NCBI GenBank assembly: GCA_948467545.1
Contig: CAOKER010000012.1
Coordinates: forward strand, 1-64,000
Direction of reading: 5' to 3'
DNA: 64,000 bases
DNA from: an uncultured Eubacteriales bacterium
GTDB taxonomy: Bacteria > Bacillota > Clostridia > Oscillospirales > CAG-272
The position numbers and the translations under genes are program-made. Within the stretch, counting starts at the first letter, position 1; every line of letters begins with the position of its first letter. Of the stretch, positions 1-8,360 are shown piece by piece. Below the pieces are notes generated by a model that saw only the letters and a program-made list of their open reading frames with translations, made no database searches and had not been told where the DNA came from.

Positions 1-69
1 TTGCGTTAGCCCACAATGCCAAGTTTCTTCTGTTCCGAACAGAAAAATGTTTGCCCTCGAAATTAACTT

Positions 70-147
70 ATCCGGTCTTGCCGTCTGTTCGGCGCGATTT
101 TTCGATTGCGTTTATCGTTTGGTGCGGCTTGACCGGATTATTTTTTT
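70..147 (+). terminator. Candidate terminator of an upstream gene
   Basis: ATCCGGTC at 70-77 pairs with GACCGGAT at 131-138, with an inner GCCG/CGGC pairing (80-83 with 125-128), and a T-rich tract follows at 139-150. The loop is long, so this is less certain than the other terminators. It would end a plus-strand transcript entering from before the window. The rest of 1-353 holds no gene; the promoter at 165-193 follows. Confidence 0.45.
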
Positions 148-164
148 ATTTTCATCAAATACTA

Positions 165-193
165 TTGACATAAATATTCTGCCATAATATAAT
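165..193 (+). promoter_or_regulatory. Sigma-A type promoter for the acyl-CoA synthetase gene
   Basis: TTGACA (165-170) and TATAAT (188-193) are separated by exactly 17 nt, a full consensus match. The expected start near 200 gives a leader of about 150 nt before the ATG at 354. No known riboswitch was recognised in that leader. Confidence 0.8.
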
Positions 194-353
194 GCTTTTG
201 ATACATAATATATTTAGAAGAAAAAATCAGTCCGAAAAACGGCGCTTTAATTTCACACAATATATTCACCTAAATATTATATAATCATCCGCAGGGCGAT
301 AAATAAAGATTTTAATCTAAAGCATTCACCTGACGGAAAGGAACGGTTACAAA

Positions 354-2111
354 ATGAATAAAAATGTCAATTATTATAAAGAATACAACAATAAAACATA
401 TTCGGATTTCGCAGACTTGCTCTATCAGTCCGCACGTGATTATCCGTCCAAAGACTGTTACAGATTTATACGCGACAAAAACGAATACAAAATTTCTTTT
501 TCAAGATTCGTAAAAACTGTATACGGTTTCGGACAAGCTCTTGAAAAGCTCGGTTACAGCAAAGGGCACACCGCTGTTATCGGTGAAAAATGCTTTGAGT
601 GGCTCGCCTCTTATTTTGCGGCCATCATTTTCGGCGGAGTTGCCGTACCGCTCGACAAAGAGCTTGCACATGACCAAATCAGAAATTTTGTCAATTTTGC
701 AGACTGCGACGCCGTAGTGTACACAAAAAAATACGCCGACGTCTTTGTCGGCCATGAATCCGAAATGCCCGGAGTAAAGCTGTTTATAGAAATAACGCTC
801 GGCGCTCCGGTAAATATAAGCTCCGACAGAAACGGCGCCTTGGTTCCGGAGGGCAATCACACCACATTTGACACGCTGGTCACTTGGGGAAATTCGGATA
901 TTCTCGAAAACGGCGTTTCGGCAGCTGTAAAAAACCAGGACACCGAAAAGATGAGCATAATTATTTTCACCTCCGGGACAACCGGAACAAGCAAGGGGGT
1001 AATGCTGTCTCAGAAAAATGTTCTCTCCTGTCTTTGCAGCGCGCTCAAGCTCATTGACGTTTCATCCGACGATGTTCTTGTCTCCGTTCTTCCGTTTCAT
1101 CACACCTACGAGATGACAGCCGGAATTCTCGCCGCGTACGCAGTCGGAGCGACAGTATGCATAAATGACAACATCAGAAATACAACCCGTGATTTCAAAT
1201 ACTTTAAGCCGACAATTCTTGCGCTTGTACCGCTGTTTGTAACGACACTGTACAAAAAAATCATGGATACAGCCCGCAAAAAGGGGCTTGACAAAACATT
1301 GCAGCGTCTCATGAAAACCGACAGAATGCTTCGCCATGTCGGAATTGATCTCAGAAAAGCGTTTTTCTCACAAATCACTTCGGAGCTCGGCGGAAGACTG
1401 ACAAGAATCATCTGCGGCGGAGCTCCTATGCCGCCGGACATGGTTGAAAAATTTGCTTCTTTCGGAATTTCGGTTTCCGAGGGCTACGGTATAACCGAAT
1501 GTTCTCCGGTAATTGCGGTCGCGCCCTTCGAGTATACCAGACGAGGAAGCTGCGGACTGCTGCTTTCAAATATGCAGCTTTATATCGACCGCGACGACGT
1601 TCACGACGAGACGGGAGAAATAATCGTCAAGGGCGACAATGTTATGCTCGGATACTATAAAAATGAAACGGCGACGGCCGATGTGCTTTCCGAACGCGGA
1701 TGGTTCCGAACGGGAGACTGCGGATATATCGACAGAGACAATTATCTTTTTATAACAGGGCGAAAGAAAAACGTAATCGTACTCAACAACGGAAAAAATG
1801 TTTTCCCTGAAGAAATCGAAGAATACCTCGGAGAAATCGAGCTGATTAAAGAATGTACCGTCGTCGGCAGAAAATCGGAAAAAGACGGATCAATAAACGT
1901 AACTGCGATTATCTACCCCGACTATGAAAGAGCAAAAGAGGAAAATACAGCGACAGACGAAGAAATAAACATCTATTTCAGAAATGAAATCGCAAAGTTA
2001 AACAAACGAATAGCTTCCTTTAAGCAGATAAAAGGGATTGAAATACGAAAAACTCCCTTTCCAAAAACAACAACGCAGAAAATTCAGCGCCATAAGATAG
2101 ACAACGAATAA
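354..2111 (+). CDS. AMP-dependent long-chain acyl-CoA synthetase (AMP-binding family)
   Basis: Likely a cytosolic enzyme that activates a fatty acid with ATP and loads it onto CoA (or an acyl-carrier protein). Seen: the P-loop-like motif FTSGTTGTSKG near residues 205-215, GYGITECSPV near 377, the hinge motif GWFRTGDCGYID near 449, and a C-terminal lysine in KTTTQKIQR near 573, in the order typical of the ANL family. The length of 585 residues is normal for bacterial FadD-like enzymes. The ATG is preceded by GAAAGG. It is transcribed alone from the promoter at 165-193 and ends at the repeat-armed terminator after it. Chain-length specificity cannot be read from sequence. Confidence 0.88.
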   Translation: MNKNVNYYKEYNNKTYSDFADLLYQSARDYPSKDCYRFIRDKNEYKISFSRFVKTVYGFGQALEKLGYSKGHTAVIGEKCFEWLASYFAAIIFGGVAVPLDKELAHDQIRNFVNFADCDAVVYTKKYADVFVGHESEMPGVKLFIEITLGAPVNISSDRNGALVPEGNHTTFDTLVTWGNSDILENGVSAAVKNQDTEKMSIIIFTSGTTGTSKGVMLSQKNVLSCLCSALKLIDVSSDDVLVSVLPFHHTYEMTAGILAAYAVGATVCINDNIRNTTRDFKYFKPTILALVPLFVTTLYKKIMDTARKKGLDKTLQRLMKTDRMLRHVGIDLRKAFFSQITSELGGRLTRIICGGAPMPPDMVEKFASFGISVSEGYGITECSPVIAVAPFEYTRRGSCGLLLSNMQLYIDRDDVHDETGEIIVKGDNVMLGYYKNETATADVLSERGWFRTGDCGYIDRDNYLFITGRKKNVIVLNNGKNVFPEEIEEYLGEIELIKECTVVGRKSEKDGSINVTAIIYPDYERAKEENTATDEEINIYFRNEIAKLNKRIASFKQIKGIEIRKTPFPKTTTQKIQRHKIDNE

Positions 2112-2135
2112 TTAAATTTAACAAGGCATCAAATA

Positions 2136-2193
2136 CCTTGGCATTAACCTGAGCATTGACCTGAGCATTAACCTGAGCATTAACCTGAGCATT
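2136..2193 (+). repeat. 12-bp tandem repeat forming multiple 5' arms of a terminator
   Basis: CCTGAGCATT occurs at 2148, 2160, 2172 and 2184, exactly 12 bp apart, with a degenerate copy (CCTTGGCATT) at 2136. Only the last copy is needed for the terminator hairpin; all four intact copies can pair with the same downstream arm at 2206-2214. Confidence 0.9.
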
Positions 2194-2223
2194 GATATAA
2201 AACTCATGCTCAGGCATTTTTTT
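2184..2223 (+). terminator. Rho-independent terminator of the acyl-CoA synthetase gene
   Basis: CCTGAGCAT (2184-2192) pairs perfectly with ATGCTCAGG (2206-2214), followed by CA and a run of seven T at 2217-2223. It lies about 75 nt after the synthetase stop codon. Confidence 0.8.
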
Positions 2224-2362
2224 ATGCGCGGCAAAACGCGGGAAATTACTTAATATCGTTATGTATTCAAAATAAGCGGATTTCGTCAAAAAGTCTGCAC
2301 AAAATTATTCCGTTTAACATATTTTAATGAATAGAGAATAAAGCCTAAAGGAGATAAATCAT

Positions 2363-2905
2363 ATGACAGATGACAAAACCCGGCTGACAGAGCAGACCAT
2401 CAGCCAAAACAATGAAAATCCCGATAACAACTATGATTTGAACATCCCGAACACTAACCAAAATTCAAATATTTCAAATGACGGCGCCATGACGGAAAAT
2501 CCGGGCGTAACAGTTAATCCCAGCTACACAGGCTTTGGAAATCTTATTGTGCAGGTATCTGCGGCTAAAGGCGCATACCCTATCGCAGGCGCGCTTGTGA
2601 CAATCTCGGACAATGACTCCGGAATTATCCGCGTTCTTGAAACAGACAGAAGCGGCAAAACTCCGGAAATATCACTTCCGACTCCGAGCATATCCGAAAG
2701 TATGACGCCGGGAAAGACAGCATACAGCGTTTATAATATAGATACCGACGCAGAAGGATATTACGGAGCAAGAAACATAGGAGTAGCGGTTTTTCCCAAT
2801 ACTACCTCAATTCAGAGCGTATCTCTTGTACCTGTTGCGCCGGACTATACGCCAAGAAACGGAAAAACTATTTTCTTCAATCAAAATATGCCTCAAAACA
2901 AGTAA
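2363..2905 (+). CDS. Unknown protein with an Ig/transthyretin-like (CarboxypepD_reg-like) region
   Basis: 180 residues. The first ~55 are Asn/Gln/Thr-rich and probably disordered. From about residue 57 the segment GFGNLIVQVSAAKGAYPIAGALVTIS looks like a carboxypeptidase-regulatory or prealbumin-like beta sandwich, followed by LETDRSGKTPEISLPTP and a predicted strand-rich tail. There is no signal peptide or membrane helix. The ATG sits behind AAAGGAG. It is the first gene of a tight unit with two peptidoglycan-binding proteins (gaps 44 and 36 nt), which suggests a role at the cell wall or spore envelope. That role is inferred only from neighbours; no enzymatic motif is visible. Confidence 0.65.
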   Translation: MTDDKTRLTEQTISQNNENPDNNYDLNIPNTNQNSNISNDGAMTENPGVTVNPSYTGFGNLIVQVSAAKGAYPIAGALVTISDNDSGIIRVLETDRSGKTPEISLPTPSISESMTPGKTAYSVYNIDTDAEGYYGARNIGVAVFPNTTSIQSVSLVPVAPDYTPRNGKTIFFNQNMPQNK

Positions 2906-2949
2906 TCAATTATTAATCTCATAATCTTTAATTAAATCGGAGAAAACTT

Positions 2950-4350
2950 ATGCCTACAGAAGCCCAAAATCCATTAATTCCGGTTATACCCGAAACTATA
3001 ACCGTTCATCTTGGCTCTCCGTCGTCCAACGCTTCAAACGTGACCGTCAGCTTTTCCGACTACATAAAAAATGTCGCTTCAAGCGAACTCTACCCTACGT
3101 GGCCGGAACCGGCGCTCAGAGCCAATATACTCGCCCAGATTTCATTCGCGCTGAACCGTATCTATACGGAATATTACCGCAGCCGAGGGTATGATTTTGA
3201 CATAACCTCGTCTACAGCAATCGATCAGTCATTTGTAAACAACCGCGATATATTTGAAAATGTTTCGCATATCGTCGACGATCTGTTCGGAACATACATA
3301 AGGCGGATAAACTCGGTAGAACCGTTATTCGCACAGTATTGCAACGGAACAACCACAACCTGCGAGGGAATGTCTCAGTGGGGATCTGTCGCCCTTGCGG
3401 AAAGCGGACTTACAGCGTTTGAAATTTTACAGCATTATTACGGAGACGATATAGAACTTGTCGAAAATGCCCCGGTAGGATCTATAACCGAAAGTGTTCC
3501 GCCGCTGCCGCTGAGACTCGGATTCGGCGGAAATTCCGTCGCACTTTTACAGACACGTCTTAACCGCATCTCCGTAAACTACCCCAATATTCCCAAAATT
3601 GCGAATGTTGACGGATTCTTCGGTACGGACACCAGAAACGCGGTTATCGAATTTCAGAAAACATTTAACCTTGTCCCCGACGGCGTAGTCGGGAGAGCAA
3701 CCTGGTACGAAATTCTTCGCGTATACAGCGCGGTAAAGAGACTTAACGAGCTTAATTCCGAACAGCTTACCTTCAGCGAGCTGCCTCTTATATATCCTGT
3801 TGATCTCCGCGAAGGAAATACAGGCTACGGCGTAGAGCTGATACAGTATTATCTCAGTCTGATTTCACTGTACAACAATACCATTCCGGCGGTCGCTATA
3901 GATGGAATTTTCGGACCGAGAACAGCAAATTCCGTTTCCGCGTTTCAGCGTGCATATGATCTGCCGGAAACGGGTATCGTGGACGCGGATACATTTTTCA
4001 AAATGTACGATGTGTTCCTCGGAATTATAAATTCTCTGCCTGATGTAAATTATTCATACAATGCACGGCCTTTTCCGGGAACAAGTCTCTTAATCGGCTC
4101 AACGGGAGAATACGTACGGCTTCTGCAAACATATTTGAATACCCTTGCAACCGTTTATCCCGAAATCGGAACGCTGGCTGTAGACGGAATTTTCGGAGAA
4201 GCAACCGAAAACGCAGTAAAAACCGTACAGAGAATATTCGGCCTGCCGGAAACAGGCGTGGTAAACCTTGCAACATGGAATTTAATCGCGGCGCAATATG
4301 AAAGTATTTTAACAGGAAACACACGTTCCGAAGGTCAATGGTCGGAATAA
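2950..4350 (+). CDS. SpoIID-like protein with three peptidoglycan-binding domains
   Basis: 466 residues. Residues about 30-185 resemble the SpoIID/LytB fold: PALRANILAQISFALNR recalls the conserved EALKAQAVAARTYAL helix, and CEGMSQWGS...EILQHYYG matches the conserved GMSQWG...YY region. SpoIID is a lytic transglycosylase used in engulfment; here the residue aligned with its catalytic Glu appears to be Pro, so activity is doubtful. Two Cys (YCNGTTTTC) precede GMSQWG. Three PG_binding_1 units follow, each with the DGIFG/DGFFG..T..AV..FQ pattern (about 195-255, 285-350, 375-440). There is no signal peptide, so location or export route is unclear. Middle gene of a three-gene unit. Confidence 0.75.
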   Translation: MPTEAQNPLIPVIPETITVHLGSPSSNASNVTVSFSDYIKNVASSELYPTWPEPALRANILAQISFALNRIYTEYYRSRGYDFDITSSTAIDQSFVNNRDIFENVSHIVDDLFGTYIRRINSVEPLFAQYCNGTTTTCEGMSQWGSVALAESGLTAFEILQHYYGDDIELVENAPVGSITESVPPLPLRLGFGGNSVALLQTRLNRISVNYPNIPKIANVDGFFGTDTRNAVIEFQKTFNLVPDGVVGRATWYEILRVYSAVKRLNELNSEQLTFSELPLIYPVDLREGNTGYGVELIQYYLSLISLYNNTIPAVAIDGIFGPRTANSVSAFQRAYDLPETGIVDADTFFKMYDVFLGIINSLPDVNYSYNARPFPGTSLLIGSTGEYVRLLQTYLNTLATVYPEIGTLAVDGIFGEATENAVKTVQRIFGLPETGVVNLATWNLIAAQYESILTGNTRSEGQWSE

Positions 4351-4386
4351 TGACAAAACAAATATACAAGAGAGGAAAAGTAAGTC

Positions 4387-4917
4387 ATGGAAAGTAAAAC
4401 TTCAAATGAAGACGTTATACGGGAAGCGCAGAAAATTATTGTTCGGCTGTCAGGCTTCACCGACAGCATAAGTCCTGTTCAGGCAGACGGAATTTACGGT
4501 CCCGAAACCGAAGCTCAGATACGCAACTTTCAAAAATACGTCGGGCTTCCGCCGACAGGAATCCTTGATCAGACAACATTTGAAAGCCTTGTAGACGCAA
4601 ACAGCGCAATTGATATTATCACCGGTGCAAGCGTTCCCATCTCACCATATGAGAGAAATCTCTCCGGACGGATAATCTCAAAAGGCGAAATACACGATCT
4701 CGTTACCATGCTTCAAATCATGCTTCAAACTATCAGCGTTGCATCAGATGATATATTATTCGTCAAAGTCAACGGACAGTTTGATGAAAATACACAGGCG
4801 GCAGTAGAAAAAATTCAGGAACTAAACGGTCTGCCTCAAACGGGTGACGTCGATCTGATTACATGGAACCGCCTTTCACGTCTCTACAACAAATATGTGG
4901 ACAGCGAAGGCATCTGA
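4387..4917 (+). CDS. Small protein with two peptidoglycan-binding (PG_binding_1) domains
   Basis: 176 residues made of two PG_binding_1 repeats: ADGIYGPETEAQIRNFQKYVGLPPTG in the first half and NGQFDENTQAAVEKIQELNGLPQTG in the second. The domain is a three-helix bundle that binds murein stem peptides; no catalytic domain is attached. There is no signal peptide. It follows the SpoIID-like gene by 36 nt with an AGAGGAAAAG ribosome site, so the two are probably co-transcribed and share a wall or spore-cortex function. Confidence 0.8.
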   Translation: MESKTSNEDVIREAQKIIVRLSGFTDSISPVQADGIYGPETEAQIRNFQKYVGLPPTGILDQTTFESLVDANSAIDIITGASVPISPYERNLSGRIISKGEIHDLVTMLQIMLQTISVASDDILFVKVNGQFDENTQAAVEKIQELNGLPQTGDVDLITWNRLSRLYNKYVDSEGI

Positions 4918-4927
4918 AAAATAAAAA

Positions 4928-4955
4928 GCCGAAAGCGAAAATACGGTCTTTCGGC
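4928..4955 (+). terminator. Hairpin after the peptidoglycan-binding unit
   Basis: GCCGAAAG (4928-4935) pairs with CTTTCGGC (4948-4955). No T-run follows on the plus strand, so termination efficiency is uncertain. Confidence 0.4.
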
Positions 4956-5033
4956 CGATAAATATATAACATACAAATACAATACATCCGCATGTCAAAA
5001 CGCCTGTATGTTAAGGAAATCGTATCAAGAGGG

Positions 5034-5072
5034 GCCGCCCCGAATTGTACTTACAGCACAATTCGGGGCGGC
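5034..5072. other. Perfect 15-bp inverted repeat between convergent genes
   Basis: Arms at 5034-5048 and 5058-5072 are perfectly complementary over 15 bp with a 9-nt loop. The GC-rich outer half (GCCGCCCC) makes it very stable. It has no T-run on either side. It lies between a plus-strand unit ending at 4917 and a minus-strand gene ending at 5093, where a bidirectional transcription barrier would be useful. Confidence 0.7.
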
Positions 5073-5092
5073 TCAGGCAGTATGTATACATT

Positions 5093-5713
5093 TTAAGTGT
5101 TTTTAATGATTATTTGATATATGACGTCGGCGGCATGCTCACAAAGATCGCAGCATTCCTCAAGACAGTCGCATATCGCCTTGTTTCCGATAAGCTTCTT
5201 AGACTCGCTTTCTTCGCTGAAAAGAGAATATATCAGCTCCGAGTAAGCCGCGTCCGCTTCTCCCTCAATTGTATTAACGTCAACAAGCAGCGAGCGCAGC
5301 GTTTTGGATTTCTTGAAGTTTTTAAGCTCCTTAACCGCTTCATGCAAAGCTTTGACACAGCGGCATACAATATTGGAAAATTCGGGTATCCCTGCCGGTA
5401 AAGCATTAATATGGAACATATAACACTCCAATACTACCTCGTCAAGCGCATCGGTAACATCGTCGATTATCTGTATTAAGCTAAGTATGTCCTCCTGATC
5501 GATCGGAGTGATAAATTCAGCCGACAGGCGAGTTAATATATCATGATGTATCTCATCGGCATCATGCTCAATATCGTGCATTTTGTCGCGCTGAACCGAT
5601 AATTCCTCCGCCGAGTATCCGCAAAGAATTTCCTCCAGAAGCTCTGCAGCTTTAACACAATATTCTACCTGCTGCTCAGCTAATTTAAAATAATCGTTTT
5701 TATGCTTCGCCAT
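5093..5713 (-). CDS. DUF47 (PhoU-like) phosphate-transport accessory protein
   Basis: 206 residues, all helical, of the DUF47/TIGR00153 family, which is related in fold to PhoU and normally encoded beside PiT transporters to modulate phosphate uptake. Conserved features include acidic metal-binding-type helices such as DIEHDADEIHHDI and EGEADAAYSELI. I place the start at ATG 5713 (MAKHKNDYFKLAE), which fits family N-termini. A GTG three codons upstream (5722) is closer to AAAGGA and is the alternative. It lies 47 nt after the transporter gene, in an operon. Confidence 0.88.
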   Translation of the reverse strand: MAKHKNDYFKLAEQQVEYCVKAAELLEEILCGYSAEELSVQRDKMHDIEHDADEIHHDILTRLSAEFITPIDQEDILSLIQIIDDVTDALDEVVLECYMFHINALPAGIPEFSNIVCRCVKALHEAVKELKNFKKSKTLRSLLVDVNTIEGEADAAYSELIYSLFSEESESKKLIGNKAICDCLEECCDLCEHAADVIYQIIIKNT

Positions 5714-5760
5714 TTTAATCACCGCATTCCTTTAAAAGCAAAGGTTTCCTTTCTTCAGCA

Positions 5761-6810
5761 CTATGCAAATAAAACTATAAACAATTTCGCCATAATATAA
5801 CCGAGAATACCGCACCCCGGAAATGTAAAAACCCATGTCAGCACAAGATCTTTAACAATACTCCAATTCACATTTCTGATTCTCCTCGCCGCTCCCACTC
5901 CCATAATTGCAGTCGTTTTTGTATGCGTTGTACTCACAGGGATACCGGTAAGAGAGGATAAAAGAAGACAGAGCGTAGCAGATAAATCCGCCGCAAACCC
6001 CTGATACGGTTTCAGCTTGACCATATCCATTCCGACCGACTTTATGATTCTGTATCCGCCTATAGATGTTCCGAGCCCCATTACCAAAGAACAGATAACC
6101 ATCAGCCAAATAGGAACGGTAAAGGTCGATGTATAAGCCTGCCCGTTTGCAAAGGCAGCTCCAAGCAGAAATATCGCCATAAATTTCTGTCCGTCCTGCG
6201 CACCGTGCATAAATGCCATCGCGGCTCCTCCGGCTACCTGAGCGCCGGAAAAGAACCTTTCGGATTTCATTCTGTTCTGATTTCTGAATATAAAAACAGT
6301 TATCTTTGAGGTGATAAATCCCATTACAAAACCGAGAACAGTCGAAAATACAATACCGTAAATTACCTTTATCCACTCAGCACCGTTTATCCCGCTAAAA
6401 CTATTGTTAATTGCGACTGCCGCACCCGAAATACCTGCAATCAGCGCATGACTTTCACTTGTCGGAATTCCAAAATACCATGCCGCGGTCGCCCAGATAA
6501 CTATAGCCGCCATAGCGGCGCAAAGCGCAATCAGCGATATTCGGGCGTCTCCGCCAAAGTCCACCATATTATATATCGTCATGGCAACCGAGGCATTGAG
6601 CGCGGTCATAACAAGTACGCCGAGAAAATTAAACACCGCCGCCATAATTATAGCTTTTCGCACACCGATTGCCCTCGTGGAAACACATGTGGCAATTGCA
6701 TTCGGCGCGTCCGTCCATCCGTTTACCAGAATAACGCCTAATGTAAGCACCGTCGATACCAGAAGCATAGGATTATGTATCATCTGACTAATAAATTCAG
6801 CAGCCGACAT
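5761..6810 (-). CDS. pit: Inorganic phosphate transporter, PiT family
   Basis: 349 residues with about ten hydrophobic segments. It shows both halves of the PiT signature: GWTDAPNAIATCVSTRAI near the N-terminus and SLTGIPVSTTHTKTTAIMG near the C-terminus. The protein is expected to couple phosphate (as metal-phosphate) to proton or sodium entry across the membrane. The start ATG follows GGGGTG. It is first in a two-gene operon with the DUF47 partner. A TATAAT-like -10 lies about 50 nt upstream, but I could not fix a convincing -35, so Pho-type control is possible but not shown. Confidence 0.93.
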   Translation of the reverse strand: MSAAEFISQMIHNPMLLVSTVLTLGVILVNGWTDAPNAIATCVSTRAIGVRKAIIMAAVFNFLGVLVMTALNASVAMTIYNMVDFGGDARISLIALCAAMAAIVIWATAAWYFGIPTSESHALIAGISGAAVAINNSFSGINGAEWIKVIYGIVFSTVLGFVMGFITSKITVFIFRNQNRMKSERFFSGAQVAGGAAMAFMHGAQDGQKFMAIFLLGAAFANGQAYTSTFTVPIWLMVICSLVMGLGTSIGGYRIIKSVGMDMVKLKPYQGFAADLSATLCLLLSSLTGIPVSTTHTKTTAIMGVGAARRIRNVNWSIVKDLVLTWVFTFPGCGILGYIMAKLFIVLFA

Positions 6811-7037
6811 AAATTCACCCCAATTTTTTATATTAAAGCCGATAATTTTATTATATCATATAATAGGTTAAGATTGAGTAAAGAAAACATTTTTTATGAA
6901 TACTGTCAATCAGGCTCGCCGTAACCTTTATCCGTTTAAACAGGGAGTCGCGGCGGATTTTCCGGAGCTGAAAAATCCGGGTAATCCGCGGCATCAGAGG
7001 CGGCGTCTTGATTTTTAAAAAAGAGCTTGATTTCGAT

Positions 7038-7847
7038 TTATTTGCCCAATATATAATTATGAGCATTATTCCAAAGAATGTCTTCACGTTCTTCTGCGGT
7101 AAGCGGCAGTTCTTCAAAGCGCTTAAGCTCGTCACCGCAATACTTTACCGGATAATCTGTCCCAAACATTACTCTGTCCGGGCCGAACGCCATTATAAGG
7201 TCATGCGCATACTCAGGCGTAATAAGCCATAGGGAAGATGAACAATCTACCCATATATTTCCGAATCCCGACAGGACATTTCTTCCCTCCTCAAACACTG
7301 AATATCCGCCAAAATGGGCGGCACAAATACGAAGCTTCGGAAAGTCCTTTGCAACTTTTGCAATCTTTCCGGGCTCCGAATACCGATACCTCGGTCTTAC
7401 ATCTCCTACGTGAAAACAAATCGGTAAATCTAACTGCTGCAGCAGCTCATACAAGCAATACAGCCGCGGATCAAGCGGATCAACCTGCTGAATATCCGGA
7501 TGAATTTTAACGCCGCAAAGGCCTTTTTTCACGCCTCGTTTTACTTCGGATTCTATATCCGTGATCTCCTGATTTATTCCCATAAATCCGTATGCGTCAA
7601 ATCCGTCATTGCGTGATTTCTCAATAAAATCGGCAATAAAATCATTAACAGCCGGAGTCTGGCGGGCATTTGTCGCAACACCGAGGATTAAAAATCCTCC
7701 GCATCCGGCAGCGGCGGAGCTTTCAATATAATCATCCGTTGTTCCAAGACCGTCGGGAGTAAAATCATAAAAATTACCAAGCGAGGTTACCGCCTTTTCG
7801 GCAACAGCAGACGGATATATATGCGCATGCGCGTCAAAAATTTTCAT
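7038..7847 (-). CDS. Amidohydrolase-family metal-dependent hydrolase (TIM-barrel, amidohydrolase 2 type)
   Basis: 269 residues. The N-terminal DAHAHIYPS supplies the first metal-binding HxH; VKIHPDIQ and CFHVGDV lie mid-protein; AAHFGGYSVFEEG and MFGTDYPV (catalytic Asp) are late. This order fits Amidohydro_2 proteins (decarboxylase or lactonase-like). The substrate is unknown. The gene stands alone behind its own promoter (7963-7991). The ATG is preceded by AAAAGGA. It is roughly 30 residues shorter than many family members but the core motifs are complete. Confidence 0.82.
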   Translation of the reverse strand: MKIFDAHAHIYPSAVAEKAVTSLGNFYDFTPDGLGTTDDYIESSAAAGCGGFLILGVATNARQTPAVNDFIADFIEKSRNDGFDAYGFMGINQEITDIESEVKRGVKKGLCGVKIHPDIQQVDPLDPRLYCLYELLQQLDLPICFHVGDVRPRYRYSEPGKIAKVAKDFPKLRICAAHFGGYSVFEEGRNVLSGFGNIWVDCSSSLWLITPEYAHDLIMAFGPDRVMFGTDYPVKYCGDELKRFEELPLTAEEREDILWNNAHNYILGK

Positions 7848-7962
7848 ATTTAAGTATTCCTTTTGTATATTCCAAAGCTTTAAAAAGCTTAATATCCATA
7901 AAATAAGTTATGCTTGACATGCAAGACACAAAATCAAAAATAACAAATATATTGCTTATATA

Positions 7963-7991
7963 ATTATTACACAAAACTTGCATAAGTTCAA
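7963..7991 (-). promoter_or_regulatory. Candidate promoter of the amidohydrolase gene
   Basis: Read on the minus strand: TTGAAC (7991-7986), 17-nt spacer, AATAAT (7968-7963). ACTTG/CAAGT (7976-7993) forms an inverted repeat across the -35 and spacer that could be an operator. The 513-nt space 7848-8360 otherwise holds only the hairpins at 8050 and 8309. Confidence 0.55.
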
Positions 7992-8049
7992 GTGGCTGTC
8001 AAAAAATTATTATATTATTTTCATTATCCGCCAATGCAAAAGAAACTGT

Positions 8050-8092
8050 ACCGCGGCACTCTTCGCAAAGAAGTGTACCGCGGTTTTGTTTT
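8050..8092 (+). terminator. Orphan plus-strand terminator-like hairpin
   Basis: ACCGCGG (8050-8056) pairs with CCGCGGT (8078-8084), with CACT/AGTG continuing the stem, then TTTTGTTTT. No plus-strand gene precedes it. It may be a relic, or mark the end of an unrecognised small transcript. Confidence 0.45.
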
Positions 8093-8308
8093 AGTTCTAT
8101 TTCACACCTGTTTTGATTCTTTAAGCTGAAAAAGATTTTTGAAGCTGAAAAAATAAGTAATTTACAGTTGTGTTTCATTTGATTTTTATGCGATAGGTCA
8201 TCAAGTCGGATAAAAGGCGTTTAACTCTGCTGACAGCTGAAAAACGTTGACGCTTTGACAGCAAATTTTCCGCCGTAATTCTGAATTTAAAATACTTTTA
8301 CATTTATT

Positions 8309-8346
8309 AAAAACCCGTCTGAACAGAAAATATCTGTACAGACGGG
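8309..8346 (-). terminator. Terminator of the hyd operon
   Basis: CCCGTCTG (8314-8321) pairs with CAGACGGG (8339-8346), extended by an inner CAG/CTG. On the minus strand the hairpin is followed by five T (8313-8309). It lies just after the hydA stop codon. Confidence 0.85.
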
Positions 8347-8360
8347 AATTTTTTCATTAA

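Noticed and set aside
2020..2289. Minus-strand frame coding a repeated NAQV peptide
   Set aside because: It is only the 12-bp terminator repeat read in the antisense direction, overlaps the end of the acyl-CoA synthetase and has no ribosome site.
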